Assembly (NCBI GenBank): GCA_963693365.1
Contig: CAVNZM010000014.1
Coordinates: 5,208,001-5,272,000 of the forward strand
Length of the DNA: 64,000 nucleotides
Reading direction: 5' to 3'
Origin: Amoebidium appalachense
Taxonomy: Eukaryota > Ichthyosporea
The translations under genes were made by a program, and so were the position numbers. This document shows positions 32,784-55,700 of the stretch, in pieces. Under the pieces are notes generated by a model, which did no database searches, was not told the origin of the DNA, and was given only the letters and a program-made list of their open reading frames with translations. Numbering within the stretch: the stretch's first letter is position 1; every line of letters begins with the position of its first letter.

Positions 32784-32978
32784 GGGGAACCCCAACTAAT
32801 TGATTTCTCCTTGTAGTCTTTATGGTGTCTCGTAGAGAAAGTAAACCCTGATATATAGTCACCACCCGACATCTATGTACGTGATCATGATATACCGCTG
32901 AGGGGATATTCCGAGCAAAACCCCCCCCCCCATACCTGAGACTGGTTCTCTTTGCCTCGAGTAAACAGCGTAAACCCC

Positions 32979-33424
32979 GATCTTAGATCTGTGTACACAT
33001 CGAGCTATTTAGCCCGCGCACACGTATTGTTGTTTGCGTCAATGTCTAAATACGTTGTCCAATCAGATCTCGTTATATTTTCCCAAATATAGTAACCTAC
33101 ATTCCTCATTAATTCTATTCAATTCCTTTCCCATTCCATTCCTTTCTATCCTCATTCCTTTTCCTTCTTTTCCCACGACGTAGAATTGCTCTATGTTCCC
33201 CAACTATTAGGAATACTTATATTTAGACGTGTTATGTTAAGCCTTGAACATGTATAAATATATGATGTGAACTAATAGATACATAAGTGGTTTCATTTTG
33301 TTAAATGTTTCCACACTTTTATTAGAAGATTACTTTCATTAGACGATTGCGTTTTATCTTTTATGTGTCGACAGGCATTTCGATCGATTTATTTTACCCT
33401 CATAGTTTTCGTCTTTCTGATTGG
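32979..33424. other. AT-rich spacer
   Basis: Unique AT-rich DNA after the LINE block with a run of ATTCC/TTCC-type words at 33110-33170. No coding potential or known element recognised. Confidence 0.6.
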
Positions 33425-33497
33425 ATACTCAGGAATGTGAAATCGATAAGCCAATCTTTTGATTGGCTTATCGATTTCACATTCCTGAGTATAAATA
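33425..33497 (+). promoter_or_regulatory. 68-bp perfect hairpin with CCAAT pair, overlapping a TATA box
   Basis: Two exactly complementary 32-base arms (33425-33456 and 33461-33492) flank a TTTT loop. The apex is CCAATC-TTTT-GATTGG, so two CCAAT boxes face each other. The right arm runs into TATAAATA at 33490-33497. The geometry is that of a compact promoter, possibly the terminal inverted repeat or promoter of the adjacent retroelement. Confidence 0.75.
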
Positions 33498-33585
33498 GAG
33501 CTTCATCTTGAAATATATATCAAGCAGTTGAATTCATTTCCTATGGTTCCAGAAATCGTTCCACCTCTCCGGTTGTGTTTCTCCC

Positions 33586-34428
33586 GTGTGTCTCTGTGTT
33601 GTGTATTACATAACACCCATCTGTGCTCTCTGCTTCTCCGTTTACCCACACAAAATAACAGCATCCCCTGCCCCTGCGCTTGAGGCGGCGGGCAGGTGGG
33701 CAGCCGACGACGCTCCGCGGGCGGCGGCGATTGCGGAGTGTGAGGGCCTGTTGGAGGCCTATCAGAGCCCTGCTCTGCAGGAAGCCCTCCGTGGGCAGCG
33801 GGTGCAGTGGCAAGCCGATGCCCAGGCGGCCCTTGGGGCCGTGCGGAAAAAGGGCAGCGGCAGCCCCTCGATGCAGCGCATTCTGTGGCAGCTTCTGCAG
33901 TTGTGCCTCGACCACGGGTTGCCTTGGCCACAGGAGGTGGCCTACATCCCGGGTGCCAGTGAGCTCAACGACCGAGCAGATTGGCTGTCGCGGGTGGACC
34001 CCCGGCATGAATGGCAAGTCACGCCGGAGGCAGTCGAGCGGGTGGAGTGGCTGCTGGGCATGCAGCCCGAAGTCGATCGGTTTGCCACCCACACCTCGGC
34101 AGTGAAGGCCGAGTTTAATGTGTGGGCCCAGGCAGGGACCCCCAGTGGGATGGCAGATGGGTTGGCGGTGCCGTGGACGGCACCAAGCGGGTGGGCGCCT
34201 CCGTTCCCGCTGATCAAGCGAACGGTGGCCAAGCTGCAGCGGGAAGGTGCAGCGGGCATCCTCGTCGTTCCAGTGTGGGATACGGCGTCGTGGTGGCCCG
34301 TCATTCAGGGGTTGGCTTCGGCAAGTGTGCCTCTGCGCCCCTATGAGGTGATTTTCCCGCGCGGGGTGCGGCCGTGGCGTATGCAAGCATTTCGTCTGGA
34401 CGTCACCCCCGGTTCCTGGGCAGGCTGA
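33586..34428 (+). mobile_element. DIRS-type retroelement fragment: RNase H and C-terminal domain
   Basis: GC-rich coding DNA from about 33661 to the stop TGA at 34426-34428. It holds an RNase H-like end (QWQADAQAAL with the catalytic Asp equivalent, VAYIPGASELNDRADWLSR) and the domain that follows it in DIRS/Ngaro polyproteins (VDRFATHTS, WTAPSGWAPPFPLI, ILVVPVWDTASWWP). The reverse transcriptase is missing. The open frame continues upstream to 33586 through AT-richer, probably non-coding sequence with an acceptor-like AATAACAG at 33660. It could be a truncated transposon or a captured fragment expressed from the TATA at 33490. No tyrosine recombinase was seen. Confidence 0.8.
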
Positions 34429-34498
34429 GGGGCCCCAGCCAGCCAGTGTAATTGTATAATAGTGTATGTTAGCCGGCTGTGTCTTAGTGGACGTAGAT

Positions 34499-34770
34499 AG
34501 CAGTTTGGTGTCTAAAATGATATATTTGGTAAATACTCATTTTATCCACCAATCGGAAGAAGATGGTGTGATGATCGGCATCATACATCTCTTCCTGTAG
34601 AAGCGACTATAAAAGTCGTGTTTTTCGCTTCTCTCAAACAGTCTTTTCCTCGCCGCTTCTCTTAGGACCCACCCACCCGCCCGCATTCTGTTTCCTCGCC
34701 GTTTGCCTGCTGTTCTCAGCTTTATGGATCAGGGCTGTAAGTGCTAGGTTGAGGGTAGTAGTGCTTGGGT

Positions 34771-34802
<32 letters not shown>

Positions 34803-34988
34803 TGATTTCTGTTTTCGGGCCCGAGGGCCTTATCTGTATTGATCTCGTATGTATGGCCCCAGGGCCAGGAGTCAGTACATGTGATTTATTTGCGGCCCAG
34901 TGGGGGCCTGCGGGGACGGCAGCCGGGTGCTGCCTCTCATCATCAGACCGGCCATAAAGCAATCGAAAAGCAGTTTGGTGTCTAAAAT
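34499..34988 (+). repeat. 20-bp direct repeats bracketing a TATA-containing segment
   Basis: AGCAGTTTGGTGTCTAAAAT occurs identically at 34499-34518 and 34969-34988. Between them lie a CCAAT box (about 34548), a TATA box and GGCCC-rich palindromic words. This fits a terminal or split repeat of the DIRS-like element, or an insertion target duplication. Confidence 0.6.
34599..34632 (+). promoter_or_regulatory. TATA box inside nested inverted repeats
   Basis: AGAAGCGA (34599-34606) and TCGCTTCT (34625-34632) are perfect inverted arms. Within them CGACT and AGTCG pair around ATAAA, so TATAAAA sits at the centre. An adjacent ATGATCGGCATCAT is also palindromic. Downstream ATG frames are only a few codons long. 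Confidence 0.55.
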
Positions 34989-35336
34989 CGCTATAGCGCG
35001 GTTTATCTCAAACGACGTGTGTTCTATGGCTTAAAGTCACGCACAAAATGTCAAGGGAAATGGCGGCAAGAATGGCCGTCACTTGAAGGGAGGGGAGGGG
35101 TGAGGGGGGCTCCTTCGCGTTAGATTTGCACGCACTTTGCGGCATGCCTTCGCCTTGTGTGCCTTGGAGGTGTGGATGTGTGGGTTTGTGTAGGTGCAAT
35201 AAAATAACATATTTTTATGTGTTTCAAGTCTACTGGGCCCAGTATGGTTGGGTGGGTGGTGTTGGTGATGGTGGTGGTGGTTGCCGTAGTATTTTTTTTT
35301 TTTTTCCTTTTTCTTTTTCTTTCTTTTTTTTTTTTT

Positions 35337-35367
<31 letters not shown>

Positions 35368-35479
35368 GAGGGGGAGGGGGGAGGGAGGGAGAGGATGGAG
35401 CTGTGTTTGTGTGTATTACGTTAACATTTCGGTGAACGAGAGGGCGGGGGGGGGGGGGGGGGAGGAGGGAGGGGAGGAG

Positions 35480-35516
<37 letters not shown>

Positions 35517-35816
35517 GGGGATCACAGCCGTCGTTTTGATATCATGGGCTTTCTCGTTCTTTGTCTTTTTTATTTCTTTTGGTATCCTTCTTTTTTTCAC
35601 GTTCTTCTTCTTCTTTGTTTTTTGTAGCCTCTTCTTCCGGTTCTTCTTTTTTTGTGGCAATAGTGGTGAGGGTGGAGGAGTGGGTTGGTGAGACTCAGTG
35701 GGTAGGTGGGCGAGAGAGGGAGAGTAGGGCGGGTACCGGTGGGTGAGTGGGCAAGAGAAACAGAGGGGGGAGGGGGGGAAGGGCGGACCCACCTCTTTGG
35801 CGGGGGGGTGGGTTCC

Positions 35817-35852
<36 letters not shown>

Positions 35853-35923
35853 CGGGGAATCCAACGGGACCCTCCGCGCCGGCCGCGGCTGTGTTACCCT
35901 CTCAAGTTATGGGACGCTCGCCT

Positions 35924-35954
<31 letters not shown>

Positions 35955-36569
35955 CCCTCCCCTCCCCCTCCCCTCCCTAAGTCTTCTTCCCTTCGTTTTA
36001 ACCAGCTTTTCGAATTTTGACACAGATAGGGCAAATCTATCATGCACAACATGTCACTGGTAGTGTGCGTCTGCAATTTTTGTGCGGTGTAGACGTGGGA
36101 CCGTGTGTGTATGTGTCCTTAAGGTGGGCGGGCATTCGGCACTGCTAATCACTGTGGTGGCCTGACAGTGTGTGAGTAAACGTCGTGCCACATGTGCAAG
36201 CTGTGTGGACGCAATGCGCTTAGCATGTGCAAAATTACACGGCATTTCACGTGTGTGCTAGAGAAGTAGGCCCGGTGTTTGCGGCACGTGTGGGTGTCAC
36301 TGTGCATGTGTGTCACAGTGCGTGTTTGCCTGTGTGTGCGTTTGTGTGCATATGTGTGCATGTGTTGTGTGTGTGTGTGTGTCAGTGATTGAGATAGCTC
36401 CCAAATTCTCTGGCACAAATCTGCACGTGTCTGTCTGAATTGCCATAATATGTGCGTGTGTGTGTTTCTGTTGTTCAAGTGCAAATGATGAGCATGTATG
36501 ATGGCGCATGATGCATGGATGAAATTGCGTCAGGCAAATAACCCGGGGGGGGGGGGGGGGGGGGGGGGG

Positions 36570-36770
36570 GATAGATAAAGAGCGAAAAAGAGGGCGCGGT
36601 GGTGGTGTTGGTGGTGTGATGGTGGTGGTGGTGGGCGGGGGGAGGGGGGGGGAGGGGGGGGGGGGGGGAGGGGGGGGGATAGATAAAGAGCGAAAAAGGG
36701 GGCGCGGTGGTGGTGGTGGTGGTGTGATGGTGGTGGTGGTGGGCGGAGCCGCGGGGGGGGGGGGGGGGGG
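36570..36770 (+). repeat. Tandem duplication, about 110-bp unit
   Basis: GATAGATAAAGAGCGAAAAA followed by GGGCGCGGTGGTGGTG and GTGTGATGGTGGTGG occurs twice, starting near 36570 and near 36678. The copies differ by a few bases and in the length of their G-runs. Confidence 0.85.
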
Positions 36771-36799
36771 GGGATAAGGGGGAAAGCAGTTACACACGC

Positions 36800-37160
<361 letters not shown>

Positions 37161-38373
37161 CGTGTGCTGGGCCTGGAAGCCTGAATGTGCAAGACTTCGA
37201 ATTCGATGTGGTTGGATGTAATAGATTTGGGATTGTGTATCTTTTGTCCCACACACCACGTTGTTGGTTTGTCCTCTGCTGTTTAATGATGTCGCAGTTA
37301 CACAATTTATTACCTACCCATTTACGTACACATTGCTCAAACTCCCACTTTCACAAATTTTGAAACCACCTCACTTGCTGGTCGCTTGCAGTGTTGACTG
37401 CGACTGGCCGGGTGAAATAATACCAAATGACGTCATACCCCCCTTGCTCACACTTGGGGGGTATTTACTGATATTATTCTGTTCTTAGTAACAGTATAAC
37501 CATCAACACACTATCTTTTATGCCTTAAAATGTCTTCTCACAAAAAACATATAAAACAATAATAAACATGTGGCTCATAATAGAAAAGAGTCAGCCAAAG
37601 AAGCTAAATGCTCGAAAATACTAGAGCAAGCGACTTTACGTTTGTTGTCAGGAAACTAGTTGGACCCCATCCATCGAAGGAGTATACAACTCATTCCGAT
37701 AAAAATTGCGAGACAAGTTACCATATTTGGCTATTACTGAGCCAAGTTTGGCAAAGTTGCACTGGCAGGCCCACTGCTGCTTTTTTCTCTTTTTTTTTTT
37801 CCTTTTCGAAGTTTTTGTTCCCTCTGTGAGACTGCTTCAACGAACTTAGGGCATTTGGCAACTGAATTTAACTCAGGTTTGTAATTACATAGGAAAAGAT
37901 AGCTTCATTACGACTTTACCCTCGTGAGGTTTTAGCTCGTTTTTTTTGGGAAGGACAAGTAGGGATTGCTTGCTAGAACGGTGCACCTGGAGGTTGAAAC
38001 TGTAAAAGTTATAGGAGTCACATCTCCTATGCAATTGAACCTGAATCCTTAGCCGTTTGCACATACAACCTGTTTATGGTGTAAATATGCAGGGGTTTGT
38101 TTATATGAACTTTGGGTCTTCTGTTTGTCCTTTATCCACGGTAGAGTTGAAAAGGCATCCTGCTGGCATTCGTGCTGTGTGGTTCCGCATGCATGTGCAT
38201 GCTTAAGCCGGTGCTCGTGTGTGCGTGCTTGACGTTGAAAGAAGGAATGAAAAGGGAGGGGGGCGGTTGAAGAGTTGTCCTTTTCGAATTGTGAAGACCT
38301 GGTTCGTTATTTCACTTGTGTCCTCATAAACTTTATTTTTCGCAGGTCACCTTTTAGCCTGACAACAGCAAAC

Positions 38374-48832
<10,459 letters not shown>

Positions 48833-48841
48833 GATGCAGAG

Positions 48842-48883
<42 letters not shown>

Positions 48884-49749
48884 ACCTCCCCCTACAACAC
48901 ACACACACACAACACACACGTACACAAACCCTGCTGCCTCCGTGTCAGGGTGCCCCAACTCGCATTCACACAAAGGTTACTTGTTTCCAAAACTCACCAT
49001 ATGCTTACTCTAACATACGGACTCTGGTAGTGAGCTCTACCGATATAGGCAGAAATGTATGAGAAACCACCGCTTAATTTGTAAAACACGACAAGTCCCT
49101 GTTGCTGTATGTAGAAAGGAAGGAGTTGTGTTTATGTTAGAGCTCTTATGTTCTTAAGGTTTGTTTCAGGCTTTAGCATGCACTCCTACGGCCATATACT
49201 TTGTTCGAAAGTGAACGTTATGCAAGCAGATGGTTTTAGATATACAGGAGATATGCTGAAAAATTATGGCCATGTTACATGTTACATCTCATTGACTAGA
49301 TGGTGATAGATACTGTTTGGATATGCGGAAGTCAGTGTTATAATTATGAACATGTGACAGTGTTACAGTGTTATGGTATGGAAGCACATGCATGATTAGA
49401 CACACATAGATATATGATTTATGTTCTCTTCGGATCATCTCGCTGTGTGATCATGAATCAACACGACGATCGCCGTGGTGGGTTTAATAAAGAAGTTAAC
49501 GGTTACCATGTGGCTTTGAAAGGGATTTCTTTCAGGTTTATTTATATGCATTTTTGTCGGCCCTTTCGGGCCAGGCCAAAATGCTGTTCGGTGCACATCC
49601 CTTCTGAAAGCGTATGCAGATTGCTTTCGGATCTGACGACTCGGGTCTTTAGAAGAAACTTCCTTTAACTCATTTACTGCTCACTCAGCATGAGATATAT
49701 CATATTGATTAGCATTGTGTTTAACGTCTTGTTTGTGGGCTCATCGCAA

Positions 49750-49856
<107 letters not shown>

Positions 49857-50863
49857 CAAGAAAAAAAAAGAAAGAAAAATTGAAAAAAGAAAGAAAAAGA
49901 AAGAAGAAGAAAAGAAACAAATGCAAGACCAAAAATTCGCTGTTCCCTCTCACACACCATTCCCCACGAATTCCCCTTCCAATCACCAACTTTCTACCTT
50001 CGTCCCCACTACTGGCATGCTTCGAATTGATTGGAGCATCATTCAAAGCCTGGCCACACACAAACACAGAGAGAGAAAGAGAGAGAGAGAGAGGGGGGGG
50101 AAAGAAGTGAACTTTAGAGGGGGATGGGAGGTGGTATGTGTGTGGGGGGGGGGGGGGGGGGCTCACGAGGTGCAAGCCGCACCTGCAAAACGAGAACTAT
50201 GTGTTCAAACTTAAGCAAACTATGAGAAGTTGAATTCCGATGATCACTTTGCCTTTACTGTCGCAGACTTTCATATTCAGCAAACATGAGAGCCATTCAT
50301 TTGAGCCGAATACATACATGTGCAACGTTTTCAAAGCACGGTTACTACAATGAACAGTTTTAAATTCTACATGAATAAACTAAGCAACCAAGTATTCTTC
50401 TGCATTAAGAACGCCGCGGGGACAGCAGATGAACTGTGCTGGCGCGCGAAGAGAATTATTCATTTGCCAAAAATTAGCAAATACGCAACTCTTCTGAATT
50501 GGCAGTTTTATTCTGCAAAGTTATGCATTTGTTCCCAAATGTCTCGTTTTGTCTTTTTTTTCTTCCCTTCTCTTGTTTGATCACAGTTTGTTTGAGCAAG
50601 GTGCACCTTAACAACCCGTTAAAAAAAAAAAAAAAAAAAAAGGATGGTGTACGCATGTGTTTCAATTTGTGGACCTGCGTGAGTCACTGTGAACGTATTT
50701 GCATGTCCATGCATACACTGCCTATTATCTAATAGCTATCTAGATGGCTGCGTGTATGTGTTAACTTGAAGGTAACGTCGTAGACCTGTGTGTGCGTGGT
50801 ACATGCATGCGCATGCGTGTTATAGGTGCATGAAAGTCACGTGTGTGTGTGTGTGTGCCTACC

Positions 50864-50905
<42 letters not shown>

Positions 50906-51329
50906 TGTGTGTGTGTGTGTGTGTGTGCACGTGTGTGTGTGTGTGTGCAGGTGCGCGTGTGTGTGTGTGTGTGTGCGTGTGCGTGTGACTGTGTGCGTGC
51001 GTGCGTGCGTGCGTGCGTGCGTGTGCGTGTGTGTGTGTGTGTGCGCGCGCACGCGTGTTTGTGTGTGTGTGTGTCACGGTGCGACATGTGCATATGATGA
51101 TGCTATCTATTATCATGGTTTGTGTGTGCACGTATTTGTGTGTGCATGCATGTGTGCGTATGCGCGTGTATGCCTGACGAGAGAGAGTGTGTGTGTTTTG
51201 CAGTGGGTTGTTGCAGTGTGCACTTGTGTACACATGTGCGTGCGTGCGTTTGATTTGTGTCACTGTGTGTATGCGCGTGTGTGTGCGTGTGTATATATAT
51301 ATGTTGTGTGCACGTGCGTGTGTACTAGT

Positions 51330-51332
51330 AGT

Positions 51333-51369
<37 letters not shown>

Positions 51370-51441
51370 TGTGGGTGGGTGGGTGGGTGTGTGTGTGTGG
51401 GTGGGTGTGTGTGTGTGGGTATGTGTGTGTGTGTGTGTGAC

Positions 51442-51522
<81 letters not shown>
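51330..51522 (+). repeat. (GT)n and GTGGGT microsatellite
   Basis: GT dinucleotides with interspersed GGGT units, then nearly 80 bp of pure GT to 51522. Confidence 0.95.
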
Positions 51523-53109
51523 CCAGGCGCCCTATGTACATCATCTCAGGCTGTGTTTACAGCGAGTCGGAGACTCGGGGATCAATGCACTTTATTGGCC
51601 GCTCCCTCCGGCCAATCCGGAAACACAACCCCCATATGCATGATATATGTACATCATAATACAGACGAGAGCCACCCCTTATTAATGGTAACCTGCCACA
51701 CGGCCACGGCCGCTAAAGCCATACATCTTACAGACACAGTATCTAAGACAACTCAAAAAGGAGAAAAAAAAAAAAGGAAAAAAAAGAAAGAAAAAAAAAG
51801 GAAGAGAGAAAGAAAGAAAAGGAGCTAATTAACAAGGTTGGGAGGGTGGTTGTATTATGTGTGTGACGTGAGCGCGCAGGTATTGGAAACAAAGTTGGGC
51901 AGTGAGAAAATCACCCGTGTTTAGAAGGAAGTCAATGATGGTACTGAGTGTTGTGCTGGGTGACGAGAAGTGGATAGGTGGGTGAGGAGTGTGGAAGAAA
52001 AGGAGACCTGGGTGGCTAACGGAACAAAGGGGAACACAATACACCGGCCCACACAGCTATAGTAGCTACGGCACCAAGGGTGTAATTCACTAGGGCACCA
52101 CTGTCTAGGAAACATCAGGAACCGATTACCACGCCATTGAAGAGACCACTATGCTAGTACACCACTAGGGAAACCCACGATGCTATCAGCTAGAGACCGT
52201 TTTTCACGGCCTGTGGAGCAAACATATTGTACTAACGGTTTGTGTATGCGGGTGCTTGCGTTAAATGTGGTGGAGATGCGTGTTTTGTGTTGTGCGTGTA
52301 AAAAACGGTCCATGCGTGTGTGTAGGAGGGGAGTGTCATGAAGGTTGGGATGGGGTGGGAGTGTAGTGTAGGCACGAAGCAGAGAGATTTTGGAGGGATT
52401 GGGGAAAGGGTGTCCGCAGGTCAGGGGGGCGGGGGGCGGGGGGCGGGGGAGTGAGCCGGCGGGCCGTCTCTGACACTCTGAGCGGCTGAGCCACTCAAAC
52501 CGAGAAGATCTTGGAACTTTCGCATACCTGTGCCCCTTTTAATATCCAAAAAAGACCAGCCGTATTAATTGTGCTGAATTATCTTGTTTTTTTTTAGGGT
52601 GGACACACTTCAGCGAGGGCCTCTGCAAATTTTGGTCTCTGAAATCTTTTGACTCAGCTCTCTGGCCGCTGTAAATTTATTGAAACTCTTGAATAGGATT
52701 AAGTTGTCAGCTGTTTTCCCGGACAAAGAAGCAAGGAATACCCGAAACACCGTGTCGTCACGCCGTCCCGAAATCTGAATCCAAATTGTTCTATCCAAAA
52801 CCTGCGTTGAAATTTAGAACGAAAGAATATTGCCGAAAGATCGCACGTGCCCCATACTCGTGTGCCAAATTGCTTTCCGATTGGGTGCCAAGCCCCAGGT
52901 GTGTATCCCCCAACACCCCCAATGTAATGTAGCCAGGCAGGGTTACGCTCCTTATAACTTACAAAAATGCTTACAGGTATTTGTAGTTGTAACACAAGGC
53001 TATGTGTATCTATTTTTTTGGATTAGAGACTCTAGATAAGAAAAAATCATGCAGTTCTTTTGTGGCGGAACTTGAGTCGTTGGAGTTGTGGAGATTCCCA
53101 GGTGCGGTC

Positions 53110-53240
53110 TTTTAGCCAATCATAATACACCAGAGTTACAGGAGAAACAAACCGCCCAATCAAAATAAATAAGACTTTGCTTATCTCGATTGGATCACAT
53201 GTTTTAGTGATTGGCTGGCCCGGGCCCAGGCCCGGGGAAG
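53110..53240. promoter_or_regulatory. Inverted CCAAT cluster upstream of the C2H2 gene
   Basis: AGCCAATCA and its exact complement TGATTGGCT bracket about 85 bp that also hold CCCAATCA and CGATTGGA. A palindrome CCCGGGCC-CA-GGCCCGGG follows at 53219-53236. Four CCAAT boxes in about 100 bp suggest an NF-Y-type regulatory site, about 450 bp before a TATA box. Confidence 0.5.
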
Positions 53241-53676
53241 CCGACCGTCTGACTGCGGCCGGTGCATTGTAAACTGTTAACTTAGAGTTTTTGTTTTTTA
53301 AAAAGATATTGAATGTTTCTTTTACTATTTTCGTGTATATAAGAGTAAGATAAAGGTGGAGATTATATGAATAAGCGCTGAATATAGTACCGTCGGGATC
53401 GTAGCGGCTTTTCCACTTTTTTAATTTGCCTGTGAGTCTGGTTGTGAATGGTCAGATATCAGATGATTCTGTGGATGCGTGTGTATATCTGGAAGATTCT
53501 ATGGTAAAGCGTTATCATGATATTGTAGCCATATATGATAGCTCGAAAATAAAAAAAGTGGTCGGTTAGTATCAGCATTTTTTAACACCTAGATATAATT
53601 GGTGCGTACATCTACTTTTGATTAAAGGATCAAGAGCCAATAGCGTGAACTCCTTATGATCAAAGCCCCTGCAGGG

Positions 53677-53684
53677 TATAAAAA
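53677..53684 (+). promoter_or_regulatory. TATA box of the C2H2 gene
   Basis: TATAAAAA in the context GCAGGG-TATAAAAA-CAGCAG. Initiation about 30 bp downstream would give a 5' leader of nearly 300 nt before the ATG at 54000. That leader has a CA repeat and short upstream ATGs. Confidence 0.6.
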
Positions 53685-53999
53685 CAGCAGCCTTGGTGCA
53701 AAATTGGCCAGATTCGGTTTATTGTTGCATTCGCTTGAAGACAACAAAACGAGTAAAACTTCGGCCGACCGGTGACATTTAGTACAACTTTGCTTAGAGA
53801 CTTTACCCTCGAGAAAAACTGCATTTGCAAACAAATAATAAGTAGGTGATCGTTTGTCACGACGTATAATTAGTGAACTTCACTACTAGCTATAAGCCGC
53901 CCATGCAAACACGTACAAAGGAGAGATCTCGAACAACGAAGAAAAACCACCAAAATCAAAACACACACACACACACAGGTTATACACAGAAGGACAAAC

Positions 54000-54968
54000 A
54001 TGTCATCAATGGAGCCCAATCTAGGCGCGCCGCTTGGCCTTCCAAGCTATGCATGCTCCGGTACCCTAAACCTACCTTCACCCACACACACACCACACGA
54101 CTCATCACACCACACACAAAAATACCTCTCGCCTATATGTCCAAACTCATCCACCCCGTGCTCGACCCTCCCCACATCTGTCTGCCTTCTCCCCAAAGCA
54201 CCACGCAAGCGCAGACACCCGAGCGACCTTGACCTGAAATACCCATGCCCTGTTGCTGAGTGCGGGCGAAAATACGCACTTGAAAACAGTTTGCGCCAAC
54301 ATTTGCGCAAGCACCACGGTATGCAACAACCTATGCATACCCCACAATCTACAGGTAACATGGCAGGAAGCCCGTCCCTCCGTGTAAACGACAGCCCTGT
54401 TCAGGCACCTTGCAGTCCCGCAACTTCCTATGTGTCTCTTTCCCCACCCCAAATGAGTAGTAACACTCTTGGCTACCAACCGAGCCATCTTCGCTCGGTG
54501 AAATCCGTCCCTACGATGATGAATACGATGGATCAGGTTTGGTCTACAGAGCCCGCAGTATCTCCTTACGACATGGTAATCACCCCACCTCCTTGTTTTG
54601 CATATAATGCAAGCCCGGAAGGTGTTTTCACGTTCAAACAGGAGAACACTTATGAACAAACCCAACAAAACAACCACCTGCCCAACCAAACTACGTTAAT
54701 GGATCTGAACTCGCCCGTTTTTGCACCTCAACCAGACGCTAGTACAAAAGCATATCAGACGTTCAGTTTCAACGTTCCAAGTGTTAAGAGTGAACCTAGG
54801 CCTGTAGCCGTTGATATTGAGATGTTTGTAAGCAGTTTAATGGGTGAACCTCAAAGGGTAGACCCCCTCAAGTGTTCGATGGATAGGGTGGCAATCGATA
54901 AGATTGAGCAGGAGCTTATGGAGATGGTCTCAACGGAGCAGAGCGCAAACGTTACGGCTGCAGCGTAG
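54000..54968 (+). CDS. Single C2H2 zinc-finger transcriptional regulator, intronless
   Basis: 322 aa. One zinc finger at residues 83-106, C83-x4-C88-x12-H101-x3/4-H105/106, within KYPCPVAECGRKYALENSLR. A basic cluster, PRKRRHP, at residues 68-74 just before it is a likely nuclear signal. The flanking regions are Ser/Pro/Thr/Gln-rich and probably disordered activation or repression segments. Two motifs fit the sumoylation consensus (FKQE and VKSE). The C terminus has an acidic amphipathic helix (DKIEQELMEMV). A lone finger with a long linker is unlikely to specify DNA alone, so dimerisation or protein contacts may matter (inference). The TATA box is at 53677. An AATAAA at 55263-55268 is a possible poly(A) signal. 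No specific family was recognised. Confidence 0.85.
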   Translation: MSSMEPNLGAPLGLPSYACSGTLNLPSPTHTPHDSSHHTQKYLSPICPNSSTPCSTLPTSVCLLPKAPRKRRHPSDLDLKYPCPVAECGRKYALENSLRQHLRKHHGMQQPMHTPQSTGNMAGSPSLRVNDSPVQAPCSPATSYVSLSPPQMSSNTLGYQPSHLRSVKSVPTMMNTMDQVWSTEPAVSPYDMVITPPPCFAYNASPEGVFTFKQENTYEQTQQNNHLPNQTTLMDLNSPVFAPQPDASTKAYQTFSFNVPSVKSEPRPVAVDIEMFVSSLMGEPQRVDPLKCSMDRVAIDKIEQELMEMVSTEQSANVTAAA

Positions 54969-55529
54969 AAATGTGGCTTTGAATGAACGTGTATTTTTGA
55001 AAAACCATAAGTGCCTTTATGAGGTGGACATACTAAATGCCTGGGTTGGACGGCATTGTGTAGCACATATTTTTTAAAGGCAATATGTAGGGGCAGAATG
55101 AATGAGGCGAACTCATTGTACTATGCGGATTTAAAACCAATTAGAAAATATATGCCGCCCAGCATAATTAGGGTGGAACAGTTTCAAAAGGTACAGCTGT
55201 ATTATTAGTAAATATGGCAGGCACCTGCTGGCCAGGTGTCTGCAATGTTCTCAACTTATTTAAATAAACAAGGGAAGCTGAATGCCCTTTTTCAGGGTCA
55301 CTGAACAGCATACATATGCGCGGAAATACCATGATGCACTCTGGTTATACCCAGATATTCAAACATGATTTTGAACACAATCCTACTCTAGTTTATGTGT
55401 ATGCCATCTCGTTTCACTGTGCTGCAGCATTGTAATGGTCGTTAAATTTGCACGCAAATCAGGCACCTACCCAACACATTGTTGGTGTGCACACATCCTT
55501 CAGACTTCCCACACAGCCGTGCACGCGTA

Positions 55530-55700
<171 letters not shown>

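Larger units (their letters stand above)
23953..32978 (+). mobile_element. LINE copy A, 5' truncated and interrupted by LINE copy B
   Basis: Copy A begins at 23953, equivalent to 28054 in copy B, in the middle of ORF1. It includes the end of ORF1 (to 24536), ORF2 from 24529, and breaks at 27311. It resumes at 32193 with the exact continuation of ORF2 (stop 32616), then the 3' UTR with (CA)n and a ~55-nt A-run, and ends at about 32978 (GCGTAAACCCC). The 4,881 bp between are copy B. A 12-bp duplication marks the insertion: TTATATATATAC at 27300-27311 and TTTTATATATAC at 32193-32204 (one mismatch). The ORF2 frame of A runs 23 residues into B's 5' UTR before stopping at 27370-27372. Confidence 0.93.

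Noticed and set aside
32979-33010. Target-site duplication for the outer LINE copy A
   Set aside because: Words around 23941-23952 and 32990-33000 are similar (GTGTGCACAGAT versus GTGTACACAT) but imperfect and not directly adjacent to the element end.
52699-53039. Mixed-composition short frames on both strands
   Set aside because: They are short, overlap in opposite directions, and have no motif, splice support or recognised family.
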